This document shows positions 1 through 7,200 of a DNA stretch of 10,209 bases, one piece after another. The stretch covers positions 1-10,209 of the forward strand of contig CALXKG010000258.1 of the NCBI GenBank assembly GCA_944388825.1, written 5' to 3'. This DNA is from an uncultured Clostridia bacterium (GTDB lineage: Bacteria; Bacillota; Clostridia; Oscillospirales; Ruminococcaceae). The notes beneath the pieces are model-generated. The model was not told the origin of the DNA and searched no databases. It saw only the letters and a program-made list of their open reading frames with translations. How positions within the stretch are numbered: the first letter of the stretch is position 1; each line of letters begins with the position of its first letter. The position numbers were made by a program, and so were the translations under genes.

Positions 1-45
1 CATCGGGAAAGATGCGAAAAGGAGTGATAAAAACAAAATCTGTCC

Positions 46-74
46 TTTTCATTTGCCCTGCGGTATGGTATAAT
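46..74 (+). promoter_or_regulatory. Promoter of pyruvate kinase (extended -10)
   Basis: TATGG followed by TATAAT (64-74) is a perfect extended -10 element of the TRTGnTATAAT form used by sigma-A in Bacillota. Seventeen bases upstream lies a poor -35 (TTTTCA, 46-51, 4 of 6 matches), as is common when the -10 is extended. Transcription would start near 81, giving a leader of about 78 nt before the pyk start. Its position also argues that the reading frame open from base 12 is not translated from there. Confidence 0.75.
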
Positions 75-83
75 AATAGAAAA

Positions 84-136
84 GCCGGGGGCGTTCCGGG
101 GAACGACCGGCGATCGGAAAATATGCCGGAACCGGC
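84..136 (+). promoter_or_regulatory. Structured 5' leader of pyk with four complementary segments
   Basis: The leader holds a stacked hairpin: an outer stem GCCGG (84-88) with CCGGC (107-111), and an inner CGTTCC (92-97) with GGAACG (100-105). A second GCCGG/CCGGC pair (125-129 and 132-136, two-base gap) ends just before the purine-rich ribosome binding region at 142-147. Because the outer arms are identical, segment 107-111 could instead pair with 125-129, giving two exclusive folds. Whether this regulates translation is inference; no known riboswitch class is recognised. Confidence 0.35.
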
Positions 137-158
137 GGATGAAAGGATGCTGCCTTTT

Positions 159-1574
159 ATGAGAAAAACTAAGATCGTATGTACCATCGGCCCCGCCTGC
201 GCCAATGAAGAGACGCTGACCCGGATGGCCCTGGCCGGGATGAACGTCGCGCGCCTCAACTTCTCCCACGGCACCCATGAGGGGCATAAACAGAGCCTGG
301 AGCTGATCAAAAAGGTGCGGGAAAAACTCCACCTGCCGATCGCGGTCATGCTGGACACCAAAGGCCCCGAGTACCGCATCAAGACTTTTAAGGACGGGAA
401 GATCTTCTTAAACGAAGGCGACCGGTTTATCTTTACGACCGATGAGGTCGAGGGCGACCAGGAGCGGGTCTCGGTCAGCTATAAGGGCATGGCGAAGGAG
501 CTTCAGCCGGGCGACCAGATCCTCCTCAACAACGGCCTGATCACCTTCGAGGTGGTCGAGACCTCCGGCAACGACGTCATCACCCGCGTGCTGGTCGGCG
601 GCGAGCTGTCCGACCGCAAGAGCATGGCATTCCCCGGCAAGGTCTTAAAGCAGGTCTACCTCTCCGAACAGGATAAGGCGGATATCAAGTTCGGCGTCGA
701 AAACGACATCGACTTTATCGCCTGCTCCTTTGTCTCGACCGCCCAGGATGTCATCGACGTCAAGAACTACCTGGACGAGCTGGGTGCGAAGGACATCGAC
801 CTCATCTGCAAGATCGAGAACCGTTCCGGCGTCGACAATATTGAAGAAATCTGCGCCAACTGCGACGGCATCCTGATCGGCCGCGGCGACATGGGGGTCG
901 AGATCCCCTATGAACAGGTCCCGGCGATCCAGAAGCACCTGATCTCCAAATGTTCGCTGCTGGGCAAGCGGGTCATTACCGCCACCGAGATGCTGGAGTC
1001 GATGACCCACAACATCCGCCCGACCCGTGCGGAGATCTCCGACGTCGCCAACGCCGTTTACGACGGCACCAGCGCGATCATGCTTTCGGGCGAGACGGCG
1101 GCCGGCGACCACCCGGTCGAGGCGGTCGAGGCGATGGCCAAGATCGCAAGGGAAGCCGAGCACCGGATCGATTATACCCACCGTTTCCACAACAGCGACT
1201 TCCGCATCCGCAACACGGTCGACGCGATCTCCCACGCCGTCTGCGGCATGGCGATCGACATTAAGGCCCAGGGGATCGCGGTCTGCTCCCTCTCCGGCAA
1301 GACGGTGCGGATGGTCTCCCGGTTCCGCTCGCCGATGCCGATTTTGGGGCTTACCACCAGCGAGAAGACCTGGCGCAAGCTGGGCATGAGCTGGGGCGTC
1401 ACCCCGGTCATGGTCGAGCACTACAACTCCACCGACGTCCTCTTCTACGAGGCGACCAAAGAGGCGAAACGGGTCCTCGGCTTAAAGTCCGGCGACAAGG
1501 TCGTCATCACCGGCGGCATGACCAACGGCGTCTCCGGCAACACCAACCTGATCAAGATCGAGACGATCGGCTGA
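159..1574 (+). CDS. pyk: Pyruvate kinase
   Basis: Cytoplasmic glycolytic enzyme converting phosphoenolpyruvate and ADP to pyruvate and ATP. The 471-residue product has the usual family length and layout: A domain TIM barrel, B domain cap at about 72-165, and C-terminal domain from about 345. Visible motifs are NVARLNFSHG with R32, DTKGPE with E71 (Glu here is typical of K+-dependent enzymes), catalytic K218 in ICKIEN, metal-binding E220 and D244 (GRGDMGVE), and RPTRAEISDVANAV. The usual ATQMLESM motif reads ATEMLESM (Q to E at 277). No extra C-terminal PEP-utilising domain of the Bacillus type is present. The start at 159 gives the canonical MRKTKIVCTIGPA N-terminus, with AAAGGA 11 nt upstream. 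An alternative ATG at 147 would add four residues, and the frame also stays open back to 12, but the promoter lies in that stretch. A hairpin terminator follows, so the gene appears monocistronic. Confidence 0.96.
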   Translation: MRKTKIVCTIGPACANEETLTRMALAGMNVARLNFSHGTHEGHKQSLELIKKVREKLHLPIAVMLDTKGPEYRIKTFKDGKIFLNEGDRFIFTTDEVEGDQERVSVSYKGMAKELQPGDQILLNNGLITFEVVETSGNDVITRVLVGGELSDRKSMAFPGKVLKQVYLSEQDKADIKFGVENDIDFIACSFVSTAQDVIDVKNYLDELGAKDIDLICKIENRSGVDNIEEICANCDGILIGRGDMGVEIPYEQVPAIQKHLISKCSLLGKRVITATEMLESMTHNIRPTRAEISDVANAVYDGTSAIMLSGETAAGDHPVEAVEAMAKIAREAEHRIDYTHRFHNSDFRIRNTVDAISHAVCGMAIDIKAQGIAVCSLSGKTVRMVSRFRSPMPILGLTTSEKTWRKLGMSWGVTPVMVEHYNSTDVLFYEATKEAKRVLGLKSGDKVVITGGMTNGVSGNTNLIKIETIG

Positions 1575-1581
1575 TTTTTCC

Positions 1582-1619
1582 CCCCCGGGCAGCATCCCCG
1601 CTGTCCGGGGGTATTTTAT
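1582..1619 (+). terminator. Intrinsic terminator after pyk
   Basis: A 12-bp stem (1582-1593 with 1600-1611, one G-U pair) around a 6-nt loop begins 8 bases after the pyk stop and is followed by the moderately T-rich run TATTTTAT. Confidence 0.8.
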
Positions 1620-1744
1620 GCCTTCTTTGCATCCTCCCCACCCCATTTATGCAAAAATCCCCCCAAAACCCGGTGAAACAGCTCCTTTTGCCGCCAAATA
1701 TGCCAGAAAATTTACATTCTCTTCCCAATTTCATCACTTTCACC

Positions 1745-1774
1745 TGCTATACTAGGAAAGTAATCTGGTATTAT
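1745..1774 (+). promoter_or_regulatory. Promoter region of citrate synthase
   Basis: Two extended -10-like elements lie close upstream of the gene: TGC followed by TATACT (1745-1753), and TGG followed by TATTAT (1766-1774). Neither has a convincing -35 at 16-18 bp. The rest of 1612-1744 is an AT-richer spacer in which no further gene or clear operator is seen. Which -10 is used cannot be told from sequence. Confidence 0.5.
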
Positions 1775-1801
1775 ACAATTTTTTAGCAGGAGGCTGACTA
1801 T

Positions 1802-3154
1802 ATGGAAAACATCATCGAACGCTGCGACAACTACGCCCGCCTCTGCCGGGAAACGACCTCTATCCCCGCTGAACTGTACGACCTCCACCAGGTCAAAAAG
1901 GGCCTGCGGGACAAAAACGGCGAAGGGGTGCGCGCCGGGCTGACCAACATCTCCCGCGTCGACGCCTTTGAGGTGGTGGACGGCCAGAAGGTCCCCTGCG
2001 ACGGCAAGCTCTACTACCGCGGCATCAACGTCAAGGACCTGGTCCGCGGCTTTACTTCCGAAAACCGCTACGGCTTCGAGGAGACCGCCTACCTGCTGCT
2101 GTTCGGCAAGCTCCCGGACGCGGCTCAGCTCCGGCAGTTTACCGAAACCCTCGCGGCCTGCCGGACCCTTCCCCGCAACTTCACCCGCGACGTCATCATG
2201 AAGGCCCCCACCCGGGATATCATGATCACCCTCTCCAAAAGCATCCTGATGCTTTCCGCCTACGACCGCCGCACCGACGACATCTCGATCGAGAACGTCA
2301 TGCGCCAGTGCCTGATGCTGATTAGCGTCTTCCCGATGATCGCGGTCTACGGCTTCCACGCCTACAACCACTATGTCCGGGGCCGCAGCATGTACATCCA
2401 CCGCCCGGACCCCCGCCTCTCCACCGCCGAGAACATCTTGCGGATGCTCCGCCCGGACATGAAGTACACCGAGCTGGAGGCGAAGGTGCTCGACCTCGCC
2501 CTCGTCCTTCATATGGAGCACGGCGGCGGCAACAACTCCACCTTCACCACCCACGTCGTCTCCTCCTCCGGCACCGACACCTACTCGGCGATCGCGGCGG
2601 CGCTCGGCTCCCTCAAAGGCCCCAAGCACGGCGGCGCGAACATCCGGGTGGTGCAGATGATGAAGGACTTGAAGGCCCACGTCCACAACCTCCACGACGA
2701 GGAGGAGGTCGCCGCCTACCTCCAGAAGCTGCTTGACCGGGAAGCGTTTGATAAGAAGGGCCTGATCTACGGGATGGGCCACGCGGTCTACACCCTCTCC
2801 GACCCCCGCTGCCAGATTTTCAAAGCCTACGTCGGTAAGCTCGCCGCCGAAAAGGGCCGCAAGCGGGACTACGACCTCTATAACCTGGTCGAACGGCTCG
2901 CCCCGCAGGTCATCGGCAAAAACCGCCGGATCTACAAAGGCGTCAGCGCCAACGTCGACTTCTACTCCGGCCTCATCTACTCGATGCTGGATATCCCGGA
3001 GGAGCTGTTCACCCCGATGTTCGCCATCGCCCGCATCGTCGGCTGGAGCGCCCACCGGCTGGAGGAGCTGATCAACGTCGACAAGATCATCCGCCCCGCC
3101 TATATCAGCATCTCCGAACCGGCGGACTATATCCCCCTCACCGGGCGGGAATAA
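1802..3154 (+). CDS. Citrate/2-methylcitrate synthase (Si type)
   Basis: Condenses acetyl-CoA (or possibly propionyl-CoA) with oxaloacetate in the cytoplasm, at the entry to the oxidative TCA branch that supplies 2-oxoglutarate and glutamate. The 450-residue product carries the classical citrate synthase signatures: HMEHGGGNNSTF (237-248), GPKHGGAN with catalytic H276, GMGHAVYTLSDPR with oxaloacetate-binding H327 and R336, and NVDFYSG with catalytic D386. A family-specific N-terminal extension of about 60 residues precedes the conserved core. This is the Si fold and not the unrelated Re-citrate synthase found in some clostridia. Sequence alone does not separate citrate from 2-methylcitrate activity; no prp genes adjoin, and glutamate supply is the likelier role. 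AGGAGG (1788-1793) sits 8 nt before the ATG. The gene has its own promoter region and no strong terminator of its own. Confidence 0.93.
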   Translation: MENIIERCDNYARLCRETTSIPAELYDLHQVKKGLRDKNGEGVRAGLTNISRVDAFEVVDGQKVPCDGKLYYRGINVKDLVRGFTSENRYGFEETAYLLLFGKLPDAAQLRQFTETLAACRTLPRNFTRDVIMKAPTRDIMITLSKSILMLSAYDRRTDDISIENVMRQCLMLISVFPMIAVYGFHAYNHYVRGRSMYIHRPDPRLSTAENILRMLRPDMKYTELEAKVLDLALVLHMEHGGGNNSTFTTHVVSSSGTDTYSAIAAALGSLKGPKHGGANIRVVQMMKDLKAHVHNLHDEEEVAAYLQKLLDREAFDKKGLIYGMGHAVYTLSDPRCQIFKAYVGKLAAEKGRKRDYDLYNLVERLAPQVIGKNRRIYKGVSANVDFYSGLIYSMLDIPEELFTPMFAIARIVGWSAHRLEELINVDKIIRPAYISISEPADYIPLTGRE

Positions 3155-3163
3155 CTTTAGTTT

Positions 3164-3227
3164 GTTGAAAAAGCTTATTTTCAACTGTTTCCAGGGTATG
3201 CTGTAAAATAGCCCGTATGTTTTCAAC
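3164..3227 (+). repeat. TTTTCAAC inverted and direct repeats in the intergenic region
   Basis: GTTGAAAA (3164-3171) and TTTTCAAC (3178-3185) form a perfect 8-bp inverted repeat with a 6-nt spacer. A third copy, TTTTCAAC, recurs at 3220-3227, 42 bp downstream of the second. A possible -10 (TAAAAT, 3204-3209) lies between the copies, so they could be operator half-sites for the next gene. The hairpin could also be a weak end for the citrate synthase transcript. Both roles are inference. Confidence 0.4.
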
Positions 3228-3247
3228 TTAAAATTATTACAGAGACA

Positions 3248-3829
3248 ATGAGAAAAACGTTTTTCAAAATGGGCGTTCTTCTGTCTTTGGCTTTTTCCAT
3301 GGCATCCTGTCAAATCGGGCAGGCATCCGTTCAGGAACCGGAAAAAGAAGTTATCGAAGTGAATGCGATATACCCGGATTTTGATTTGCATGAAATCTGT
3401 CAGGAAGCTACGACCATAGTCCATGGCATTGTTCGCGAAAAAGGTGAAACTTTTTTGTATAATGTTTCGCTTGATGACGACCCAAGTTACCGCGCTTATA
3501 CGCCATATACAGTTGCGGTAATTTCCTACTATAAAGGGAATACAGGAGAAAATGAGATAACATATATTCGTTCGGGCGGGGAAACAGATACGGCTATTTA
3601 TAGTAGCGTAGAACCGGATTTTGAATTGGGGTCTGAGGTCATCCTGTTCCTTAACGAGAACGGCGGCAGCTGGCCTACCCAAGGTACCTATCTTGTTACC
3701 GATGGGAAAGTTGAGATATTTTCTGATATGCTTCCGGAAACGTTTTCTTCTGACGATTCTTCCGGATTGATCGAGATGGATGTCTCGGATTTCAGTTCGC
3801 TCATTTCGGACGCCTTAAATAATGGATGA
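3248..3829 (+). CDS. Putative lipoprotein of unknown function
   Basis: A 193-residue protein that I do not recognise. The first 20 residues form a signal peptide (MRKTFFK, then a hydrophobic run) ending in MASC, an acceptable lipobox with C21 as the lipidated residue, so it is predicted to be anchored on the outer face of the membrane. The mature part is acidic and looks beta-rich. Its pattern (a TIVHGIV strand, TPYTVAVISYYKG, a Gly-containing segment, EVILFLN, GTYLVTDGKVEI) resembles small secreted beta domains common in Bacillota; that likeness is by eye. The ribosome binding site is poor: only AGAGA lies just before the ATG. GC is about 44% over 3301-3600 against about 65% in sampled neighbouring genes, and codon use is correspondingly AT-richer, which hints at recent acquisition. 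A weak hairpin with T-run (3877-3898) and the strong terminator at 3935-3964 lie downstream. Confidence 0.82.
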   Translation: MRKTFFKMGVLLSLAFSMASCQIGQASVQEPEKEVIEVNAIYPDFDLHEICQEATTIVHGIVREKGETFLYNVSLDDDPSYRAYTPYTVAVISYYKGNTGENEITYIRSGGETDTAIYSSVEPDFELGSEVILFLNENGGSWPTQGTYLVTDGKVEIFSDMLPETFSSDDSSGLIEMDVSDFSSLISDALNNG

Positions 3830-3934
3830 TGTAAGCAACCATAAAAACTGCTTGTTCTTATAAAGCGGGCGGGTCAGGCTCTCGGAAAGCCGTTTTTTCG
3901 GGAGGACGACATCGGGACTTTTTCGACAAGCTGG

Positions 3935-3964
3935 GCGCTCCTGCAAAAACAGGGGCGCTTTTTT
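3935..3964 (+). terminator. Strong intrinsic terminator
   Basis: A 9-bp GC-rich stem (3935-3943 with 3950-3958, one G-U pair) around the loop CAAAAA is followed directly by six T. It closes the lipoprotein transcript. The stretch 3830-3934 before it holds only a weaker hairpin followed by TTTTTT (3877-3898) and no recognisable gene. Confidence 0.85.
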
Positions 3965-4002
3965 ACGGTTTGATTAAATTTTCACCGTCGCCGGTATGCC
4001 CC

Positions 4003-4030
4003 GTGACAAAACTGGAAAAACGTGTATAAT
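4003..4030 (+). promoter_or_regulatory. Promoter of the AI-2E/cls operon
   Basis: A consensus TATAAT -10 (4025-4030) lies 16 bp downstream of GTGACA (4003-4008), a 5-of-6 match to the -35 consensus. It sits 38 bp after a terminator and about 70 bp before the first gene of the operon. Confidence 0.75.
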
Positions 4031-4103
4031 AGAAGTGTACGCACCTGTCTGAAAAGGGAGAATATCGGGCGCAGCCCGGCGGCAGAGAAAGGATTTTGGC
4101 TTT

Positions 4104-5384
4104 ATGCAGCTCAACAAGCAGACCTTCCGGAAACTCCTGCTCCTCGTGGGTTTTGGGGTCCTACTCAATTTCGCGGTCCAGCACCTGGACACCCTGGACG
4201 GCGCGTTTTCCTGGGTTTTTGCGGTCGTCGAGCCGTTTGTGCTGGGCGGGGTGCTCGCCTTTATTTTAAACGTCCCGATGCGGGCGGTCGAGCGGTTCCT
4301 CTTCCCGGACAAAAAGCCGTCGGTCATCGAGACGGTGCTGATCAAGGAAGGGGAACTCCAGGATAAGGCGGGGGAGATGCTCCGCCAGTCGATCCCCGGC
4401 GGCAAAAAGCCTCTCCTTCAGAAGAAAAAGCGTTTTGACACCGCCCGCATCAAGCGCCCGGTCAGCCTGATCGTCACCCTGCTGCTGGTGGCGGCGGTGG
4501 TGGCGCTGGTCTTCGGGATCGTCCTGCCGGAGCTGGTCCGCACCGGCACCAACCTGGTCGTCAGCCTGCCGGACTACTTTGACACCGCCTACCTCTGGGT
4601 CAACAAGACGCTGGAGGACAACCCCACCCTGCTGGCCTACGTCAACGATCTGGTGTCCCAGCTGGACTGGGAGGCCCTCAGCAGCCGGATGCTGGACTTC
4701 CTCCAGGAGTCGGAGCTGATCCAGAACATCTTCGGCACCGCCTCCAGCCTGGTGGGCGGGGTGGTCACCGCCTTTATCGGCATCGTCTTCGCCTTTTACC
4801 TTCTGACCCGCAAGGAGCAGCTGGCCCGCCAGTGCAAGATGATCCTGACCGCTTTCCTGCCGGTGGGGGTCGTCAAACGGGTGATCCGGGTCGCTTCCCT
4901 CACCTCCTCCACCTTTTCCCACTTCCTGTCCGGCCAGTGCATCGAAGCGGTGATCCTCGGCACCCTGTTCGTCATTGCGATGTCCATTTTTAAATTCCCC
5001 TACGCGCTGCTCTGCGGGGTATTGATCGGGTTTACCGCGTTGATCCCGATCTTCGGGGCGTTTATCGGCTGCATCGTCTCGGCCTTCCTGATCCTGATGA
5101 TCGACCCCGGGCGGGTGATCTGGTTTGTCGTCATGTTCCTCGTCATCCAGCAGCTGGAGGGGCAGCTGATCTACCCCCACGTCGTCGGCAGCGCGGTCGG
5201 CCTGCCGTCCATCTGGGTGCTGGTGGCGGTCACGGTCGGCGGCAGTATGTTCGGCATTATGGGGATGCTCTTTTTCATCCCTCTCTCGTCGGTACTCTAC
5301 GCCCTCCTGCGGGAGACCGTCTACCGGCGGCTCCGCCGGAAAAATACCCCTGCGCCTGAGCCGGAAGGAGGTGGGGCGGCGTGA
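4104..5384 (+). CDS. AI-2E family transporter (PerM/TqsA-like membrane protein)
   Basis: A 426-residue polytopic membrane protein of the AI-2E transporter family (PF01594 type), whose members include putative exporters of autoinducer-2 and ion antiporters; the substrate here is unknown. About eight membrane segments are visible, near residues 9-28, 36-56, 118-140, 215-234, 275-295, 300-332, 337-350 and 368-402. A hydrophilic, basic loop (57-117, including KKPLLQKKKR) separates the first two from the rest. The C-terminal family hallmarks are TALIPIFGAFIG, QQLEGQLIYPHVVG, and the segment GLPSIWVLVAVTVGGSMFGI with its following FIPL motif. AAAGGA lies 10 nt before the ATG. The last four bases (GTGA) are shared with the start of the cardiolipin synthase gene, so the two are translationally coupled. 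The AAGGAGGT that serves the next gene lies inside this gene's last codons. Confidence 0.9.
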   Translation: MQLNKQTFRKLLLLVGFGVLLNFAVQHLDTLDGAFSWVFAVVEPFVLGGVLAFILNVPMRAVERFLFPDKKPSVIETVLIKEGELQDKAGEMLRQSIPGGKKPLLQKKKRFDTARIKRPVSLIVTLLLVAAVVALVFGIVLPELVRTGTNLVVSLPDYFDTAYLWVNKTLEDNPTLLAYVNDLVSQLDWEALSSRMLDFLQESELIQNIFGTASSLVGGVVTAFIGIVFAFYLLTRKEQLARQCKMILTAFLPVGVVKRVIRVASLTSSTFSHFLSGQCIEAVILGTLFVIAMSIFKFPYALLCGVLIGFTALIPIFGAFIGCIVSAFLILMIDPGRVIWFVVMFLVIQQLEGQLIYPHVVGSAVGLPSIWVLVAVTVGGSMFGIMGMLFFIPLSSVLYALLRETVYRRLRRKNTPAPEPEGGGAA

Positions 5385-6928
5385 AGCGGGCGTTTAAAAA
5401 GGTATCCCAGTTTATATTCCGTCGGGTGGTGATCGTCGCCCTGCTGCTGGTGGTCCAGCTGGCGCTGATGGCGTTTTTCGCCTTCCGTTTCAGCCACTAC
5501 TCCGCGATCTTTTACGGCTTCTCCCTCTTTTGCAGCCTGGTGGCGGTTTTCGCGATCGTCTCCGGCCGCGCGAACCCCGCCTATAAGATCGCCTGGACCA
5601 TCCTGATCATGGCGCTGCCGATTTTCGGCGGGCCCTTCTACCTGCTGTTCGGGTTTAACAAGCTCTCCCGCCACACCCGCAAAAAGATGTCGCGGATCGC
5701 TCTGGACATGAAGCGGTACGACCAGTCGGACGATAGGGTGCTGGAAAAGATGATGGCCGAAGACCCGGACGGCGGCCTCCAGTCCCGCTATATCGAGCGG
5801 GGGGCCTACAGCCCGGCCTACGGGCACACTGCCTGCGAGTACCACCCGCTGGGGGAGATCAGCTGGCACCGGATGCTCTCCGAGCTGGAAAAGGCCGAGC
5901 ACTACATCTTCCTCGAGTACTTCATCATTGAGGAAGGGGCGATGTGGGACCCGATCCTCGCGATTCTCCGCAAAAAGGCGGCCGCCGGGGTCGACGTCCG
6001 GGTGATCTACGACGACCTCGGCTCCATCTTCAAGCTGCCGGACGGGTACGACAGGACGCTGGAGTCCTACGGCATCCGGTGCTGCGTCTTCAACCCCTTC
6101 ATCCCGGTTCTGAACCTGCGGATGAACAACCGCGACCACCGCAAGATCCTCGTCATCGACGGCCACACCGGCTTTACCGGCGGCATCAACCTGGCTGACG
6201 AGTACATCAACGTCAAGGAGCTGCACGGCCACTGGAAGGACACCGCGATCATGCTCAAAGGGGAGGCGGTCTGGAGCCTGACGGTCATGTTTTTGACCAT
6301 GTGGGACTTTATCAAGGGGGAAGAGGCCGACTTTGACCTTTACCGCCCCCAGGTCTACCAGCAGGAGCCGCTGCCGGACGACGGGTATATCCAGCCCTTC
6401 GCCGACAACCCGTTAGACGACGAGCCGGCCGGCGAGAATGTCTACCTCAACATGATCTCCCGGGCGGAAAAGTACGTCTACATCACGACCCCGTATCTGA
6501 TCCCCAGCAACGAGATGATCACCGCCCTCTGCAACGCCGCCCGCAGCGGCGTCGACGTCCGGATCATCACCCCCCACGTCCCCGACAAGTGGTATGTCCA
6601 TATGGTCTCCCGGGCCAACTACAGCCAGCTGGTGGAGGCGGGGGTGCGGATTTTTGAGTATACGCCCGGCTTTATCCACGCCAAGAGCTTTGTCGCCGAC
6701 GGGCGATATGCGGTCGTCGGGACGATCAACCTGGACTACCGTTCCCTTTACCTCCACTTTGAGTGCGCGACCTGGATCTGCGGCGCCTCCTGCATCGTGG
6801 ACATCCACCGGGATTTCCTCGAGACCGAGGCGGTCTCCCAGGAGATCACGCTGGAACAGTGCCGCGCGGTGCCGGTCCACACCCGGATCGCCCGCAACGC
6901 CATCAAGCTGTTTGCGCCGCTGATGTAA
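5381..6928 (+). CDS. cls: Cardiolipin synthase (phospholipase D family)
   Basis: Membrane enzyme joining two phosphatidylglycerol molecules into cardiolipin and glycerol. Two N-terminal membrane segments (about 15-36 and 42-60), with a third hydrophobic stretch at 70-91 containing FGGPFYLLFGF, make up the PLDc_N region. Two catalytic HxKxxxxD motifs follow: HRKILVID (H253, K255, D260) followed by GFTGGINLADEY, and HAKSFVAD (H433, K435, D440) followed by VVGTINLDYRSL. At 515 residues the length is normal for bacterial ClsA-type enzymes and both catalytic halves are intact. Translation starts at GTG, overlapping the upstream stop by four bases, with a near-perfect AAGGAGGT (5365-5372) 8 nt before it; no ATG fits the frame better. 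The operon with an AI-2E family membrane protein points to envelope function. Confidence 0.94.
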   Translation: MKRAFKKVSQFIFRRVVIVALLLVVQLALMAFFAFRFSHYSAIFYGFSLFCSLVAVFAIVSGRANPAYKIAWTILIMALPIFGGPFYLLFGFNKLSRHTRKKMSRIALDMKRYDQSDDRVLEKMMAEDPDGGLQSRYIERGAYSPAYGHTACEYHPLGEISWHRMLSELEKAEHYIFLEYFIIEEGAMWDPILAILRKKAAAGVDVRVIYDDLGSIFKLPDGYDRTLESYGIRCCVFNPFIPVLNLRMNNRDHRKILVIDGHTGFTGGINLADEYINVKELHGHWKDTAIMLKGEAVWSLTVMFLTMWDFIKGEEADFDLYRPQVYQQEPLPDDGYIQPFADNPLDDEPAGENVYLNMISRAEKYVYITTPYLIPSNEMITALCNAARSGVDVRIITPHVPDKWYVHMVSRANYSQLVEAGVRIFEYTPGFIHAKSFVADGRYAVVGTINLDYRSLYLHFECATWICGASCIVDIHRDFLETEAVSQEITLEQCRAVPVHTRIARNAIKLFAPLM

Positions 6929-6939
6929 GGAGGGTACCG

Positions 6940-7131
6940 ATGGCCGAAAATAAAAACTGCTGCGAGGTCTGCATGAACCTCGCCTACGATCCCGAGCTGG
7001 ACGAGTACTACTGCGCGCTGGAACTGGGGCTGGATATGGACGACTACGAGCGGAGCTTATCCGGGAACTTTCAGAGCTGCCCTTTTTTTAAATTCGGCGA
7101 CGAGTACAACATCGTTCGGAAGCAGAACTGA
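6940..7131 (+). CDS. Small five-cysteine protein (DUF6472-like)
   Basis: A 63-residue acidic protein with Cys at positions 7, 8, 11, 25 and 47. The CxxC pair (8, 11) together with C25 and C47 is spaced like a small metal-binding (zinc ribbon-like) knuckle. The ending GDEYNIVRKQN matches my memory of DUF6472 proteins of Clostridia, which have no known function. No signal peptide or membrane segment is present, so it is cytoplasmic. The start is set by AAGGAGG (6927-6933), which overlaps the cls stop codon and lies 6 nt before the ATG. The same frame is open further upstream, but that part shadows cls. It is the last gene of the operon, 11 nt after cls, and is followed by a terminator. Confidence 0.88.
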   Translation: MAENKNCCEVCMNLAYDPELDEYYCALELGLDMDDYERSLSGNFQSCPFFKFGDEYNIVRKQN

Positions 7132-7156
7132 TACGGTTTACACAAATATAAATATA

Positions 7157-7200
7157 AAACGCCTGCCCGGTTTATCCGCCGGACAGGCGTTTGTGCTTTT
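7157..7200. terminator. Bidirectional terminator between convergent genes
   Basis: A 14-position stem (7157-7170 with 7179-7192, one C/A mismatch) around an 8-nt loop is flanked by T-rich DNA on the + side (TTTGTGCTTTTT) and A-rich DNA on the other side, which reads as T-rich on the - strand. It fits both the + operon ending at 7131 and the - gene whose stop codon lies at 7200-7202. Confidence 0.88.

Noticed and set aside
1..30. Possible tail of an upstream gene ending in tandem stops TGA TAA (25-30)
   Set aside because: Only eight codons are visible and they match no family I can name, so this cannot be told from chance.
12..158. N-terminal extension of pyruvate kinase by 49 residues
   Set aside because: The stretch contains the promoter and leader hairpins and has no homologous domain. 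The canonical N-terminus MRKTKIVCTIGPA begins at 159.
1712..3682. 656-residue open frame on the - strand opposite citrate synthase and the lipoprotein gene
   Set aside because: It is an antisense shadow of GC-rich coding sequence: Asp/Val/Gly-rich with no domain pattern, and it runs through intergenic promoters.
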